From a bacterium (GTDB taxonomy: Bacteria > Bacillota_I > Bacilli_A > RF39 > UBA660): a stretch of DNA of 18,410 bases. The stretch lies in NCBI GenBank assembly GCA_029007685.1, contig JAQXIG010000010.1, positions 1 through 18,410 on the forward strand, given 5' to 3'. The translations under genes were made by a program, and so were the position numbers. This document shows, in pieces, positions 1-7,595 of the stretch (within the stretch, counting starts at the first letter, position 1; every line of letters begins with the position of its first letter). The notes under the pieces are model-generated. The model made no database searches. It was not told the DNA's origin and worked only from the letters and a program-made list of their open reading frames with translations.

Positions 1-225
1 AATCAAAGGTACTTCCTCTCTAATTTATCTTAAGCTCTTATAGTATATCACTATTTTATCAACTTTGGAGTCTCATCACGCATAAACTAGGACAGAGCGA
101 TCTTTAATAAAAAAAGAACCAAAAAAAGAAAAAAAAACACATTTAATCAAAAAGAATATAAAAAATAAAGCATTGTGTGTTAAAATCATATCGAAGAATA
201 GGAAAGATGGAGTGAAAAAGCAAGG
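1..225. other. Leader region upstream of the LytTR operon; possible divergent promoter
   Basis: No gene can be supported here. The plus strand between about 107 and 172 is almost pure purine (A-tracts), which could act as a bent or UP-like element for the operon that starts at 226. A plus-strand extended -10 (TG-T-TAAAAT, 178-186) precedes the regulator gene, but no good -35 is visible. On the minus strand there is an extended -10 (TG-A-TATACT, 50 down to 42), followed by a GAGAGGAAG-like ribosome binding site that points off the left edge. A divergent gene may therefore start just outside the window. No direct repeats of the AgrA/LytTR target type were recognised. Confidence 0.3.
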
Positions 226-948
226 ATGAAGTTTATAATATACGAAGATGAAAAAGAGTATGCAACGAGATATCAAAATGTGATTCATAAAATATTAGGA
301 CCAACCAATTTAAACTATGAAATTATTGAAATAGATGAATACAATGAAGAAACCAAAAAAAAACTAAAAGAAAAAGATGGCAATAAAGTTTACATACTAG
401 ATATAGAAGTTCCTGGTATAAATGGCCTAGAACTCGCAAGAAAAATAAGAAAAATCGGTGATTGGACTTCTCCAATTATAATCGTTACCTCTCATGAAGA
501 ATTTAGAAATGTAGGATACACAGGGAAAATATTAATGCTGAATTTTATACTGAAAAACAAAGAACTTGAGAAAGACTTATATGAATCCTTAGAAGTAGCC
601 TTAGAAATAAATATGGCAAATAAGTCTTTACGTTATACAAATAAAGGAGAATCATACCATATACCGCATCAAGATATTTTGTATATAGAAAAAAGCTTAA
701 ATGATAATACCTCTTGTATTGTCACAAAAAATCATACTTACGACATAAGAAAAACGATTAAAGAACTAGAAAAAGAATTATCAGATACCATAAATTTTGT
801 CAAAACTCATCGAAGTTGCATTGTCAATGTAAAAAATATTAAACATATCGACTTTGAAAATAATACGATTACTTTTACTAATAAAAAAATTGCTTTATTA
901 TCAAGAGCAAATAAGAAACTTTTAAAAGAAAGAATGAAGGGGATATAG
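226..948 (+). CDS. LytTR-family (AgrA-like) response regulator
   Basis: Cytoplasmic transcription factor of a two-component system: the kinase phosphorylates the receiver and the LytTR domain binds promoter repeats. The receiver covers about residues 1-125, with the acidic pair E7/D8, the phospho-acceptor D59 in YILDIEVPG, T88 in IIIVTSH and K110 in FILK. The LytTR DNA-binding domain covers about 135-238 and shows FVKTHRSCIVNV (192-203) and the C-terminal LSRANKKLLKE. The 240-residue length is normal for AgrA/ComE-type regulators. ATG 226 is the only reasonable start, since the GTG at 213 runs into an in-frame TGA; its ribosome binding site is weak. The sensor kinase begins one base after the stop, so the two are an operon. 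Family assignment is firm; target genes are unknown. Confidence 0.93.
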   Translation: MKFIIYEDEKEYATRYQNVIHKILGPTNLNYEIIEIDEYNEETKKKLKEKDGNKVYILDIEVPGINGLELARKIRKIGDWTSPIIIVTSHEEFRNVGYTGKILMLNFILKNKELEKDLYESLEVALEINMANKSLRYTNKGESYHIPHQDILYIEKSLNDNTSCIVTKNHTYDIRKTIKELEKELSDTINFVKTHRSCIVNVKNIKHIDFENNTITFTNKKIALLSRANKKLLKERMKGI

Positions 949-949
949 T

Positions 950-2290
950 ATGGTATCTATATTTATTCTTAGTCTTGTGAATGGGTTAATATTTGCACTA
1001 TACTGTTATGTAATAAGTTATATTGTTCTCCAAAAGAAAGAAACAAATATAAAAAAAATAGTGATAGCCTTTATCCCCTTTTTTATTATGTATTATTGTA
1101 TTCTTTGTTTACTAGATTCAATTTATGCAATGTTTTTTTCAGGTTTATTAACTTTTTGCTTTATTAAGATGATATTTAAAGAAAATATGTTCATGTCATT
1201 ATTCATATCGCTCGTGATTCATACTGGAAAAGTGTTAAATAAAATTTTAATTTTAATGTTTTTGAATAATGAAAATCTCTTAGTATTTAATACTTATAAA
1301 ACCTTAGATTGGACTGCGTTTTATATAAATTTATTTGCTTTAATTTTTTCAATTATAGAGATCTTGCTGTTAAGAGAACCATTAAGAAAAATTATGAAGC
1401 ATATATCCAGTTCGAAAAATAGAAAATATGTTTTATTAACACTAATATATTTGAATTTTATTATCATCTTAATTTATAAACCACCCGACAACTTATATTC
1501 TCTACGAACTGCAACTGACTTTTTAATGATATTTACAGTGACTGGCATAGGAATCTTCAACGTTTCAAGTGAAATGAAAGTAGAAGCACTAACGAAGCAT
1601 TATCAAGAAATTTTTGAGTATTCCGAGGCAAATGGTGAATTGTTAACTCGCTATAAAATGCAAGTTCACGAAGATAAAAATCACTTATTAATGATAAAGG
1701 GGATGCTTGATAGTCCTAAAAAAAATATCGAAAAATACATTGATAACATTTTAGAAGAAATGAGTGAAAATAGAAATAATAGTAATTATTGGTTATCAGA
1801 ATTACGATATATTCCTTTTGCTGGTGTAAAAAACTTTATCAATTACAAATTAAACCAACTACAAAATTTAGGAGCAGAGATAGAGGTTTTTGTAAGTCGT
1901 GAATTAGAGAAAATAAATGCCTCTTCAATAAACGAAAAGGAATATAATCAATTATCGACGATACTAGGCGTGATACTAGATAATATGATTGACTCTATAA
2001 ATGAAACGGAAGAAAAACTAATCAGTATAAATATATATATAGAAGACGATAAAATACACGGTGAGTTTGTAAACAATTTTTCAGGTCAAATCGACTTAAG
2101 TAGAGTATATGAAATAGGATATACAACCAAAGGAGAACAACATGGTGTTGGATTAGCTCTAGTAGCTAAAATCACAAAATTAAGTGATCGATTTGAATGT
2201 AATCCTCAAATAATAGATAATTTTTTTATTCAACATCTCACTATAAAAGTATTAGATAAAAAGAGTTTGCCGAAAATCTCAAAAAACTAG
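950..2290 (+). CDS. GHKL sensor histidine kinase, AgrC-like
   Basis: Membrane sensor that phosphorylates the LytTR regulator encoded directly upstream. Residues 1-205 hold about six hydrophobic segments, the usual AgrC/ComD sensor layout with no large extracellular loop. A cytoplasmic coiled linker follows, then the phospho-acceptor H240 in QVHEDKNHLLMIKG. The HATPase domain lies at about 330-435, with an N-box around LDNMIDSI (N345) and a G-box GYTTKGEQHGVGLAL (390-404). The 446-residue length is typical. A good AAGGGG-type ribosome binding site lies in the end of the regulator gene and the intergenic gap is one base, so the pair is likely translationally coupled. No signal-peptide precursor (agrD-like) or agrB protease gene is visible nearby, so the ligand cannot be stated. 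Confidence 0.92.
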   Translation: MVSIFILSLVNGLIFALYCYVISYIVLQKKETNIKKIVIAFIPFFIMYYCILCLLDSIYAMFFSGLLTFCFIKMIFKENMFMSLFISLVIHTGKVLNKILILMFLNNENLLVFNTYKTLDWTAFYINLFALIFSIIEILLLREPLRKIMKHISSSKNRKYVLLTLIYLNFIIILIYKPPDNLYSLRTATDFLMIFTVTGIGIFNVSSEMKVEALTKHYQEIFEYSEANGELLTRYKMQVHEDKNHLLMIKGMLDSPKKNIEKYIDNILEEMSENRNNSNYWLSELRYIPFAGVKNFINYKLNQLQNLGAEIEVFVSRELEKINASSINEKEYNQLSTILGVILDNMIDSINETEEKLISINIYIEDDKIHGEFVNNFSGQIDLSRVYEIGYTTKGEQHGVGLALVAKITKLSDRFECNPQIIDNFFIQHLTIKVLDKKSLPKISKN

Positions 2291-2296
2291 CTTTTT
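2258..2296 (+). terminator. Possible weak terminator of the two-component operon
   Basis: AAAAAG plus AGTTT can pair with AAACT plus CTTTTT, with a two-base bulge and a loop of about 15 bases, ending in a run of T. It overlaps the last codons of the kinase gene. The stem is A/T-rich and interrupted, so termination may be partial. Confidence 0.35.
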
Positions 2297-2342
2297 ATCA
2301 CAAAAACAGAAAAATGACTTGATGTATGTTAATATCTTTAAG

Positions 2343-2358
2343 GTACAAAGAATTGTAC
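2343..2358 (+). promoter_or_regulatory. Small perfect inverted repeat in the 5' leader of the cold-shock gene
   Basis: GTACAA and TTGTAC are separated by AGAA, 22 bases before the cold-shock ATG. It could be a short RNA hairpin in the leader, where cold-shock mRNAs often carry structure, or a small operator. Nothing in the sequence decides between these. Confidence 0.3.
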
Positions 2359-2379
2359 ATAGAAAGCGAGGCATGAAGA

Positions 2380-2595
2380 ATGTTAGGAAAAGTAAAATGG
2401 TTTAATAATACGAAAGGATATGGATTTATTGAATATACAGAAGAAGAAGACATCTTTGTACATTATTCAGCTATTGAATTAGAAGGTTATAAAACTTTAT
2501 CAGAAGGAGAATTAGTGCAATACGAATTGTTAAGAACGAATAAAGGATTACAAGCAAAAAAAGTATTACATGTGAATAATAACTACTGTAGATAG
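2380..2595 (+). CDS. csp: Cold-shock protein, CspA/CspB family
   Basis: Small single-stranded nucleic-acid binding protein that acts as an RNA chaperone. The 71 residues form one cold-shock domain: it opens with MLGKVKWFNNTKGYGFI, which contains the RNP1 motif KGYGFI, followed by RNP2 as DIFVHYSAI. The C-terminus carries a few extra polar residues. ATG 2380 has a GAGG Shine-Dalgarno at 2368-2371 with 8-base spacing. The gene stands alone between a leader containing a small inverted repeat and a terminator directly after its stop. The family is certain; which Csp paralogue it is cannot be told. Confidence 0.95.
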   Translation: MLGKVKWFNNTKGYGFIEYTEEEDIFVHYSAIELEGYKTLSEGELVQYELLRTNKGLQAKKVLHVNNNYCR

Positions 2596-2599
2596 AAAT

Positions 2600-2640
2600 G
2601 AACAGATTTGTGGAAAACACATTTTCTGTTCTTTTCTTTT
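2600..2640 (+). terminator. Rho-independent terminator after csp
   Basis: GAACAGA (2600-2606) pairs with TCTGTTC (2625-2631). An inner TGTG/CACA stem follows a small internal loop, and the hairpin ends in TTTTCTTTT. Confidence 0.75.
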
Positions 2641-2654
2641 GGGGAAAAATCCTA

Positions 2655-2672
2655 TATAATGATACTAGGAGG
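2655..2672 (+). promoter_or_regulatory. -10 box and strong ribosome binding site of the ASCH gene
   Basis: A perfect TATAAT lies at 2655-2660 but no convincing -35 is seen; the previous terminator sits just upstream. AGGAGG at 2667-2672 is four bases before ATG 2677. It fixes that ATG as the start rather than the in-frame ATG at 2608, which lies inside the terminator hairpin. Confidence 0.55.
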
Positions 2673-2676
2673 TAGT

Positions 2677-3072
2677 ATGAAAGTAATCACAATTAAGCAA
2701 CCATTTGCTACTTTGATAGCAGAAGGATTAAAAGAATATGAGTTTCGTACTTGGAAAACCAAACATCGTGGCGATATTTTAATTCATGCTAGTAAAGGTA
2801 TGGATAAGAAAGCTAGGAAGAAGTTTGAACACTTGAATTTTGAATATCCATCAGGATGTATACTAGCGAAAGCCACCCTTACTGATTGTTTATATATAGA
2901 TGATGAAATGAGAACTGTATTAAAAGAAAAAAATTCCTTAGTTTATTCTAGTATAATAAAACATACTGAATGGAAAGGATATGGATTCAAATTAGAAAAC
3001 ATAGAAAAAATAGAACCGATTCCAATAAATGGAAAATTAAGTTTATGGAATTATGATTATCCACAAAAATAG
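2677..3072 (+). CDS. ASCH-domain (PUA-like) protein
   Basis: A 131-residue protein that is essentially one ASCH domain, a PUA-like fold associated with RNA binding or nucleoside-modification chemistry. It starts MKVITIKQPFATLIAEGLK and continues with EYEFRTWKTKHRGDILIHAS, the signature region of this family (IKQPxA..., E-R-W, RGxxxIHAS). A conserved-looking GCILAKATLTDC follows near residues 61-72. The start is set by AGGAGG at 2667-2672. Only about 23 bases without a terminator separate it from prfB, so the two are probably cotranscribed; a link to translation is suggestive but unproven. The domain is confident; the biochemical activity is not known. Confidence 0.85.
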   Translation: MKVITIKQPFATLIAEGLKEYEFRTWKTKHRGDILIHASKGMDKKARKKFEHLNFEYPSGCILAKATLTDCLYIDDEMRTVLKEKNSLVYSSIIKHTEWKGYGFKLENIEKIEPIPINGKLSLWNYDYPQK

Positions 3073-3095
3073 TGGAAAAAAGAAAGAGGGATAAT

Positions 3096-4194
3096 ATGGA
3101 TATTAATGAATTAAAAAGGGTATTAGAAAAAAATCAAAAAGAAATCTTAGACTTATGGAGGTCACTTTGACATTGATTCTAAATTAAAAGAATTAAAAGA
3201 AAAAGAAAAAGAAATGTCTAGTCCATCCTTTTGGGATGACAAAGAAAAAGCGGAATTGACACTAAAAGAAATCTCGGGGTTAAAAAACTTGACACAAGAC
3301 ATCAAAAATTTGAAGGAAGAAACTGAAAATGGTTTAGAATTAATCCAATTATTATTGGTTGAAAAAGATGATGATTTGTTACATAATTTAGAAGAAGAAA
3401 CGCAAAGTCAAACCGAAAAACTAGAAAAACTATCAGTTTTACTACTTTTGAATGGCCCTTATGATAAAAATAATTGTACACTCGAAGTCCACTCAGGAGC
3501 CGGCGGAACCGAAGCTTGCGACTGGGCAGCGATGCTATATAGAATGTACTTAAGGTATTGTGAGAAAAGAGGATACAAAACTGAGATTATAGATTATCAA
3601 GAAGGAGAAGAAGTAGGAATTAAAAGTGCTACAATCGAAATCAAAGGTACCAATGCTTATGGATACTTAAGAAGTGAAAAAGGCGTCCATCGTTTAGTTA
3701 GACTTTCACCATTTGATGCTGCTAATAAAAGACACACTTCTTTTGCTTCCATTGATATTATTCCAGAATTTGATAATACTATTAATATTGAAATCAATGA
3801 AAAAGATTTAAAAATTGATGTTTATCGTTCTAGTGGAAAAGGTGGGCAAGGGGTCAACACTACCGATTCTGCTGTTAGAATTACCCATTTACCTACCAAA
3901 ACAGTAGTAACCTGCCAAAACGAAAGAAGCCAAATTCAAAATAAAGAAACGGCTATGAAGATGTTGAAAGCTAAACTATACCTAATTGAACAAGAAAAGA
4001 AAAATCAAGAATTAAATAGTATCAAAGGAACTTATCAAAATATTGAATTCGGATCACAAATCCGAAGTTATGTCATGCACCCATATTCTATGGTTAAAGA
4101 TCATAGAACTAATGTAGAAACAAGCAATGTAACTAAAGTGATGGATGGGGATTTAGATTTATTTATAGAAGCAAGTTTGAAAGGAGAAAAATAG
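3096..4194 (+). CDS. prfB: Peptide chain release factor 2, with programmed +1 frameshift
   Basis: RF2 recognises UGA and UAA stop codons and releases the nascent peptide in the ribosome. The gene is split across two frames: ATG 3096 opens 24 codons ending CTT at 3165-3167, then TGA at 3168-3170. Skipping T3168 continues as GAC (3169) through 4194, giving 365 residues, the same length as E. coli RF2. The Shine-Dalgarno-like GGAGG (3157-3161) three bases before CTT TGA C is the classic autoregulatory slip site. The RF2 specificity tripeptide SPF falls at about 204-206 in RLVRLSPFDAANKR, and the catalytic GGQ at about 249-251 in SGKGGQGVNTTDS. Its presence implies UGA is a stop here. It sits between the ASCH gene and two yitT-like genes in a tight cluster, without the secA neighbour common in other Firmicutes. 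Confidence 0.96.
3157..3171 (+). promoter_or_regulatory. prfB programmed +1 frameshift site
   Basis: GGAGG TCA CTT TGA C: an internal Shine-Dalgarno-like element, a three-base spacer, the slippery CTT codon and a poorly terminated TGA C. When RF2 is scarce the ribosome slips to CTT-T-GAC and makes full-length RF2; when it is plentiful translation stops at TGA. The geometry matches the E. coli site. Confidence 0.93.
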
Positions 4195-4195
4195 C

Positions 4196-5080
4196 ATGGG
4201 ATTATTTAGCAAAAAAGCAATAAATACTGAAAATATAATCCAAGAAATTTATGCCAAGTATCGTGCCAAAAGATACCTAGAATTAATTTTAGGTGTATTT
4301 TTGATTTCGATTGCTTTTAATGTGTTTTTACTTCCTAATAATATTGTCTATGGTGGCGTAAGTGGCTTATCGATAATTGCCAAACAATTATTGAATATTG
4401 AGCCCTCACTTTTTATTATGGCTGGTTCCATATTATTGTTAATAGTAAGCTATTTTGTATTAGGAAAAGAGCAAACTACGGCATCGATCTTAGGATCGAT
4501 CTTATTTCCTCTGTTTGTAAATTTAACTGAAAATCTAACCACTTATATTCAATTGGAAAATGAAATATTACTATCTGTAGTCTTCGGAGGAATTATTAAT
4601 GGCTTTGGCGCTGGATTAGTATTTAAAGCCGGTTTCACAACTGGAGGAACGGACATTATCAACCAAATTATTTCTAAGTATTTAAAAGTAAGTATGGGAA
4701 AAGCTATGCTCATGAGTGATGGACTAATAGTCCTATGTGGAGTTTTTGTCTTTGGTATCAATAAGTTAATGTATGCCTTAATTGTAGTGTATATTATTGG
4801 TCTAATCACTGATAAAGTCCTATTAGGAATCTCTTCCTCAAAAGCTTTTCATATCATTACTAATCATGAAACAGAAATCAAAAATTATGTATTAAAAGAA
4901 CTAGGTCACGGAGTTACCATTTTTGATGCCAAAGGAGGATTTACCAGAGAAAAACAAAAAGTATTATTATGTGTAGTTCCTACCAATCAATATTACAAAT
5001 TAAAAGAAGGAATTCATCAAATCGATCATGATGCTTTCTTTGTAGTGACCGATGCTTACGAAGTGTTTGGAGGAGAATAA
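4196..5080 (+). CDS. YitT family membrane protein (first of a tandem pair)
   Basis: A 294-residue integral membrane protein of the YitT/DUF161 family with a C-terminal DUF2179 domain; the physiological role of the family is not settled. After a charged N-terminus (1-27) come about five or six hydrophobic segments between 28 and 205, with the family's glycine-rich stretches (YGGVSGLSIIAKQ near 52-64, and FKAGFTTGGTDIINQI in the middle). The soluble tail contains GVTIFDAKGGF and ends in FFVVTDAYEVFGGE, typical of DUF2179. The start lies one base after the prfB stop, with AAGGAG inside the end of prfB as ribosome binding site. The paralogue follows two bases downstream. Confidence 0.93.
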   Translation: MGLFSKKAINTENIIQEIYAKYRAKRYLELILGVFLISIAFNVFLLPNNIVYGGVSGLSIIAKQLLNIEPSLFIMAGSILLLIVSYFVLGKEQTTASILGSILFPLFVNLTENLTTYIQLENEILLSVVFGGIINGFGAGLVFKAGFTTGGTDIINQIISKYLKVSMGKAMLMSDGLIVLCGVFVFGINKLMYALIVVYIIGLITDKVLLGISSSKAFHIITNHETEIKNYVLKELGHGVTIFDAKGGFTREKQKVLLCVVPTNQYYKLKEGIHQIDHDAFFVVTDAYEVFGGE

Positions 5081-5082
5081 CG

Positions 5083-5970
5083 ATGAATCTACTAGAAAAA
5101 GGAAAAACAAGTACTCTAAATGTTCTAGAAATAATTCGAAAAAAGAAGTTAATAAGAAGGTATCTAACTCTAATCATAGCCCTTTTTATTTCCGCATGCT
5201 ATTTCAACCTACTACAATTGCCAACCAAAATCGTAACTGGAGGGGCAAGTGGGATATCCATCATTCTAAACTCTTACTTTGGATTAGAACCATCAAGAAT
5301 TATATTAATAATATCTTTAATTTTATTAGTAGTAGGAGCTATCTTTTTGGGAATTGAAAAAACCAGTGGAGCTGTTGTGTCGGCTATCGTGTATCCACTC
5401 TTTGTAGATGTAACAGCCAATCTTGCTGACTATATCCAAGTGGATCTAACAGATAAAGTGTTAATTTCCATTTTTATAGGAGTATTATCAGGGGTGACTA
5501 CTGGAATGGTTTACAAGGTAGGTTTTAGCAATGGTGGAATTTCTACCATTAGTGAAATGATATCCAAATATCAAAAAGTTCCCATTTCAACTACTAGTTT
5601 TATCATCAACTTCTCAATTGTGTTAGTAGGAGGAATGAGTTTTGGTTGGAATATGGTAATGTATGCGGCCATTATTTTATATATACATACCATTATATTG
5701 GATCATGTGTTAATTGGTGTTTCCAAAAATAAATCACTTTATATTATGACAACCAAAGAAGAAGAAATTAAAGAATATATCATGAACCAATTACACCACG
5801 GTGTTACCATTTTTGATGTAAAAGGTGGTTTTTTGGAGAAAAAAAGGCGGGTTCTTATGACCGTAATTCCTAACCGAGAATATTTTAAGCTAAAAGAAGG
5901 AATTAAAACCTTAGATCAAGAGGCCTTTTTTATTGTCACCGATTCTTACCAAGTCTATGGCGGTGAATAA
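5083..5970 (+). CDS. YitT family membrane protein (second of a tandem pair)
   Basis: A 295-residue paralogue of the preceding gene with the same architecture: charged N-terminus, hydrophobic bundle (about 28-205, including TGGASGISIILNS and YKVGFSNGGISTISEM) and a DUF2179 tail with GVTIFDVKGGF, ending FFIVTDSYQVYGGE. The tail is the best conserved part between the two copies, while the membrane segments have drifted, so this is an old duplication. The start is two bases after the upstream stop, with GGAGAATAACG-type coupling. The two products may form a hetero-oligomer, which is inference. No terminator follows; a promoter for the next gene lies directly downstream. Confidence 0.93.
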   Translation: MNLLEKGKTSTLNVLEIIRKKKLIRRYLTLIIALFISACYFNLLQLPTKIVTGGASGISIILNSYFGLEPSRIILIISLILLVVGAIFLGIEKTSGAVVSAIVYPLFVDVTANLADYIQVDLTDKVLISIFIGVLSGVTTGMVYKVGFSNGGISTISEMISKYQKVPISTTSFIINFSIVLVGGMSFGWNMVMYAAIILYIHTIILDHVLIGVSKNKSLYIMTTKEEEIKEYIMNQLHHGVTIFDVKGGFLEKKRRVLMTVIPNREYFKLKEGIKTLDQEAFFIVTDSYQVYGGE

Positions 5971-5975
5971 AATAA

Positions 5976-6004
5976 TTGAAAAGATAAACAAAATCTGTTA
6001 TAAT
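5976..6004 (+). promoter_or_regulatory. Near-consensus sigma-A promoter of the 6030 gene
   Basis: TTGAAA (5976-5981), a 17-base spacer and TATAAT (5999-6004), with an extended TG-T before the -10. This is among the best promoters in the window, and transcription would start about 6011. GAGGTG at 6017-6022 then serves ATG 6030. Confidence 0.85.
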
Positions 6005-6029
6005 AACGCAACATTAGAGGTGAAGAATA

Positions 6030-6779
6030 ATGTCTATAATTATAAGATTAGAAAACATTCGTTATGAATTATTAGGAAAATTAATTAAATTATCAGATAG
6101 CGATTTTGAATATCGAAGACTAATAAAAGAAGAAGAAAAGTTAAACCAACAAGTACAAGAAGGTTACCAAGAAAATTTACTAAAAACCCCAGAATTATTT
6201 ATCAATCAGTATGAAAATTTAAAAGAAAGGTACGAAAAAACAACCTATGCTGAAAGTATATTTATGCCATATACAGATTTAATCAACTATCGAATGTATC
6301 TTCAAATGTTAAAAACATTAATAAATCATCCATCTTACTTAATCGATACCAAATTACCACGACAACAGTTTTTAAAAAAACAACGCAGTAAAATATATTC
6401 TAAATTATATTGCGAAACAAAAAAGATCTTAACTCCACATCAAGTGAATGAACTGAAAAAAAAATTATCATTTTTAGATGATGATATATCTGATCAACTA
6501 CTAAGAAAGCAATCCCCTCATCACAATTCGCTTCAATTAGATGAACTAATGGCGATAGACTACCTTTGTGCTAATGACTGTAGAACATTACGAGGAAAAA
6601 TAGAAAATACAACAGATAGGGATCAAGTAGCCACCTATCAATTAATAGAAAAATTCTTATTTACTCAAATTAGAAATCCAAACCTACAATTAGTGGTAGA
6701 AGAAGGAATAAAAGAAGAACAATTCGCTCCATCATCGAAAAGTAAAATCATTCAATTTTCCTCAAGACAAAGAAGATGA
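6030..6779 (+). CDS. Hypothetical cytoplasmic alpha-helical protein
   Basis: I do not recognise this 249-residue protein with certainty. It has no signal peptide or membrane segment, is rich in Lys, Glu, Gln and Leu, and reads as mostly helical. Its first 110 residues (RLENIRYELLGKLIKLSDSD, then a helix around EYRRLIKEEEKLNQ and another around INYRMYLQMLKTLI) loosely resemble the helical YlbF/YmcA family, but the protein is longer and the match is weak. The second half (about 130-249) has no recognised motif and ends in a basic, Ser-rich tail. It has its own strong promoter and good ribosome binding site and is closed by a terminator overlapping its stop, so it is a monocistronic, probably well expressed gene. 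Confidence 0.8.
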   Translation: MSIIIRLENIRYELLGKLIKLSDSDFEYRRLIKEEEKLNQQVQEGYQENLLKTPELFINQYENLKERYEKTTYAESIFMPYTDLINYRMYLQMLKTLINHPSYLIDTKLPRQQFLKKQRSKIYSKLYCETKKILTPHQVNELKKKLSFLDDDISDQLLRKQSPHHNSLQLDELMAIDYLCANDCRTLRGKIENTTDRDQVATYQLIEKFLFTQIRNPNLQLVVEEGIKEEQFAPSSKSKIIQFSSRQRR

Positions 6780-6799
6780 TTGCACTTCTTTGTTTTTCT
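6767..6799 (+). terminator. Rho-independent terminator after the 6030 gene
   Basis: ACAAAGAAG (6767-6775) pairs perfectly with CTTCTTTGT (6785-6793) across a 9-base loop and is followed by TTTTCTT. It overlaps the stop codon of the gene. Confidence 0.8.
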
Positions 6800-6856
6800 T
6801 ACCACTAATTAACAAAAACAAAACACCAAGAAATAATAGAAAAGAGTCGAATTATA

Positions 6857-6894
6857 TGATATAATTTTATCGTATAGATAGATACGAGGTGGAG
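6857..6894 (+). promoter_or_regulatory. Extended -10 promoter and ribosome binding site of ftsE
   Basis: TG-A-TATAAT (6857-6865) is an extended -10, with a poor -35 (TAGAAA, 6837-6842). GAGGTGGAG (6886-6894) lies just before the GTG start at 6897 and decides in favour of it. Confidence 0.6.
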
Positions 6895-6896
6895 AA

Positions 6897-7595
6897 GTGG
6901 AATTAATAAGAGTAAAAGATGTTACCAAACAATACAGAAATGGTGTTACTGCAATTTATGATTTGAATTTAAAAATCAAAAAAGGGGACTTTGTTTTTGT
7001 AATTGGTGGAACTGGAAGTGGTAAAAGTACTTTCATAAAAATGCTTTATCGTGAGGAAAAAGCAACAAAAGGAGAAATTATCATTGGCGGTTTAAACGTG
7101 GCAAAATTAAGAAATGGTAAAGTGTACAAACTTCGCCGAAAATTAGGAATTGTCTTTCAAGATTACCGCCTATTACCTAAAGCTACTGTGTACGAAAATG
7201 TTGCCTTTGCTCTAGAAGTAATCGGGGCTAAGAAAGAAGAAATCAATATCAAAGTATTAAAGGCTCTAGAGATGGTTGGATTAAAAGGAAAAGTAAGAAA
7301 CTACCCAGATCAATTATCAGGAGGGGAACAACAAAGAGTTGCTATTGCCCGTGCTATTGTCAATGAGCCAAAATTACTATTATGTGATGAACCAACTGGG
7401 AATTTAGATCCAGAAATGAGTATGGAAATTATGAAAGTTCTACAAAACATTAATAAAAATCTAGGAACAACTATCATCATGGCAACTCATGACCAAGAAA
7501 TTGTAAACAAATTAAAGAAACGTGTAGTAGTATTAAAAGATGGACGATTGATCAAAGATGAAGAGAAAGGAATGTATGATAATGAAGCTATTTAG
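6897..7595 (+). CDS. ftsE: Cell division ATP-binding protein FtsE
   Basis: ABC ATPase that works with FtsX at the membrane; ATP hydrolysis is transmitted through FtsX to activate a peptidoglycan hydrolase. All motifs are present in 232 residues: Walker A GGTGSGKST (37-45), Q-loop Q88 in IVFQDYRLLP, signature LSGGEQQR (140-147), Walker B LLLCDEP (160-166) and the switch H198 in MATHDQ. The YRLLP segment after the Q-loop is typical of FtsE. GTG is used as start, immediately after a strong Shine-Dalgarno. Its 3' end overlaps the start of ftsX by about 20 bases, and the M23 hydrolase follows, which supports FtsE over other small ABC ATPases. Confidence 0.96.
   Translation: MELIRVKDVTKQYRNGVTAIYDLNLKIKKGDFVFVIGGTGSGKSTFIKMLYREEKATKGEIIIGGLNVAKLRNGKVYKLRRKLGIVFQDYRLLPKATVYENVAFALEVIGAKKEEINIKVLKALEMVGLKGKVRNYPDQLSGGEQQRVAIARAIVNEPKLLLCDEPTGNLDPEMSMEIMKVLQNINKNLGTTIIMATHDQEIVNKLKKRVVVLKDGRLIKDEEKGMYDNEAI

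Noticed and set aside
76..288. Minus-strand ORF of 70 residues
   Set aside because: Phe-rich translation of the opposite strand of A-tracts; it overlaps the start of the response regulator.
2608..2676. N-terminal extension of the ASCH protein from ATG 2608
   Set aside because: The extension lies inside the csp terminator and the promoter. AGGAGG points to ATG 2677, which begins the conserved domain.
5052..5357. Plus-strand ORF of 101 residues
   Set aside because: Overlaps the second yitT gene in another frame; Lys/Asn-rich and without family features.
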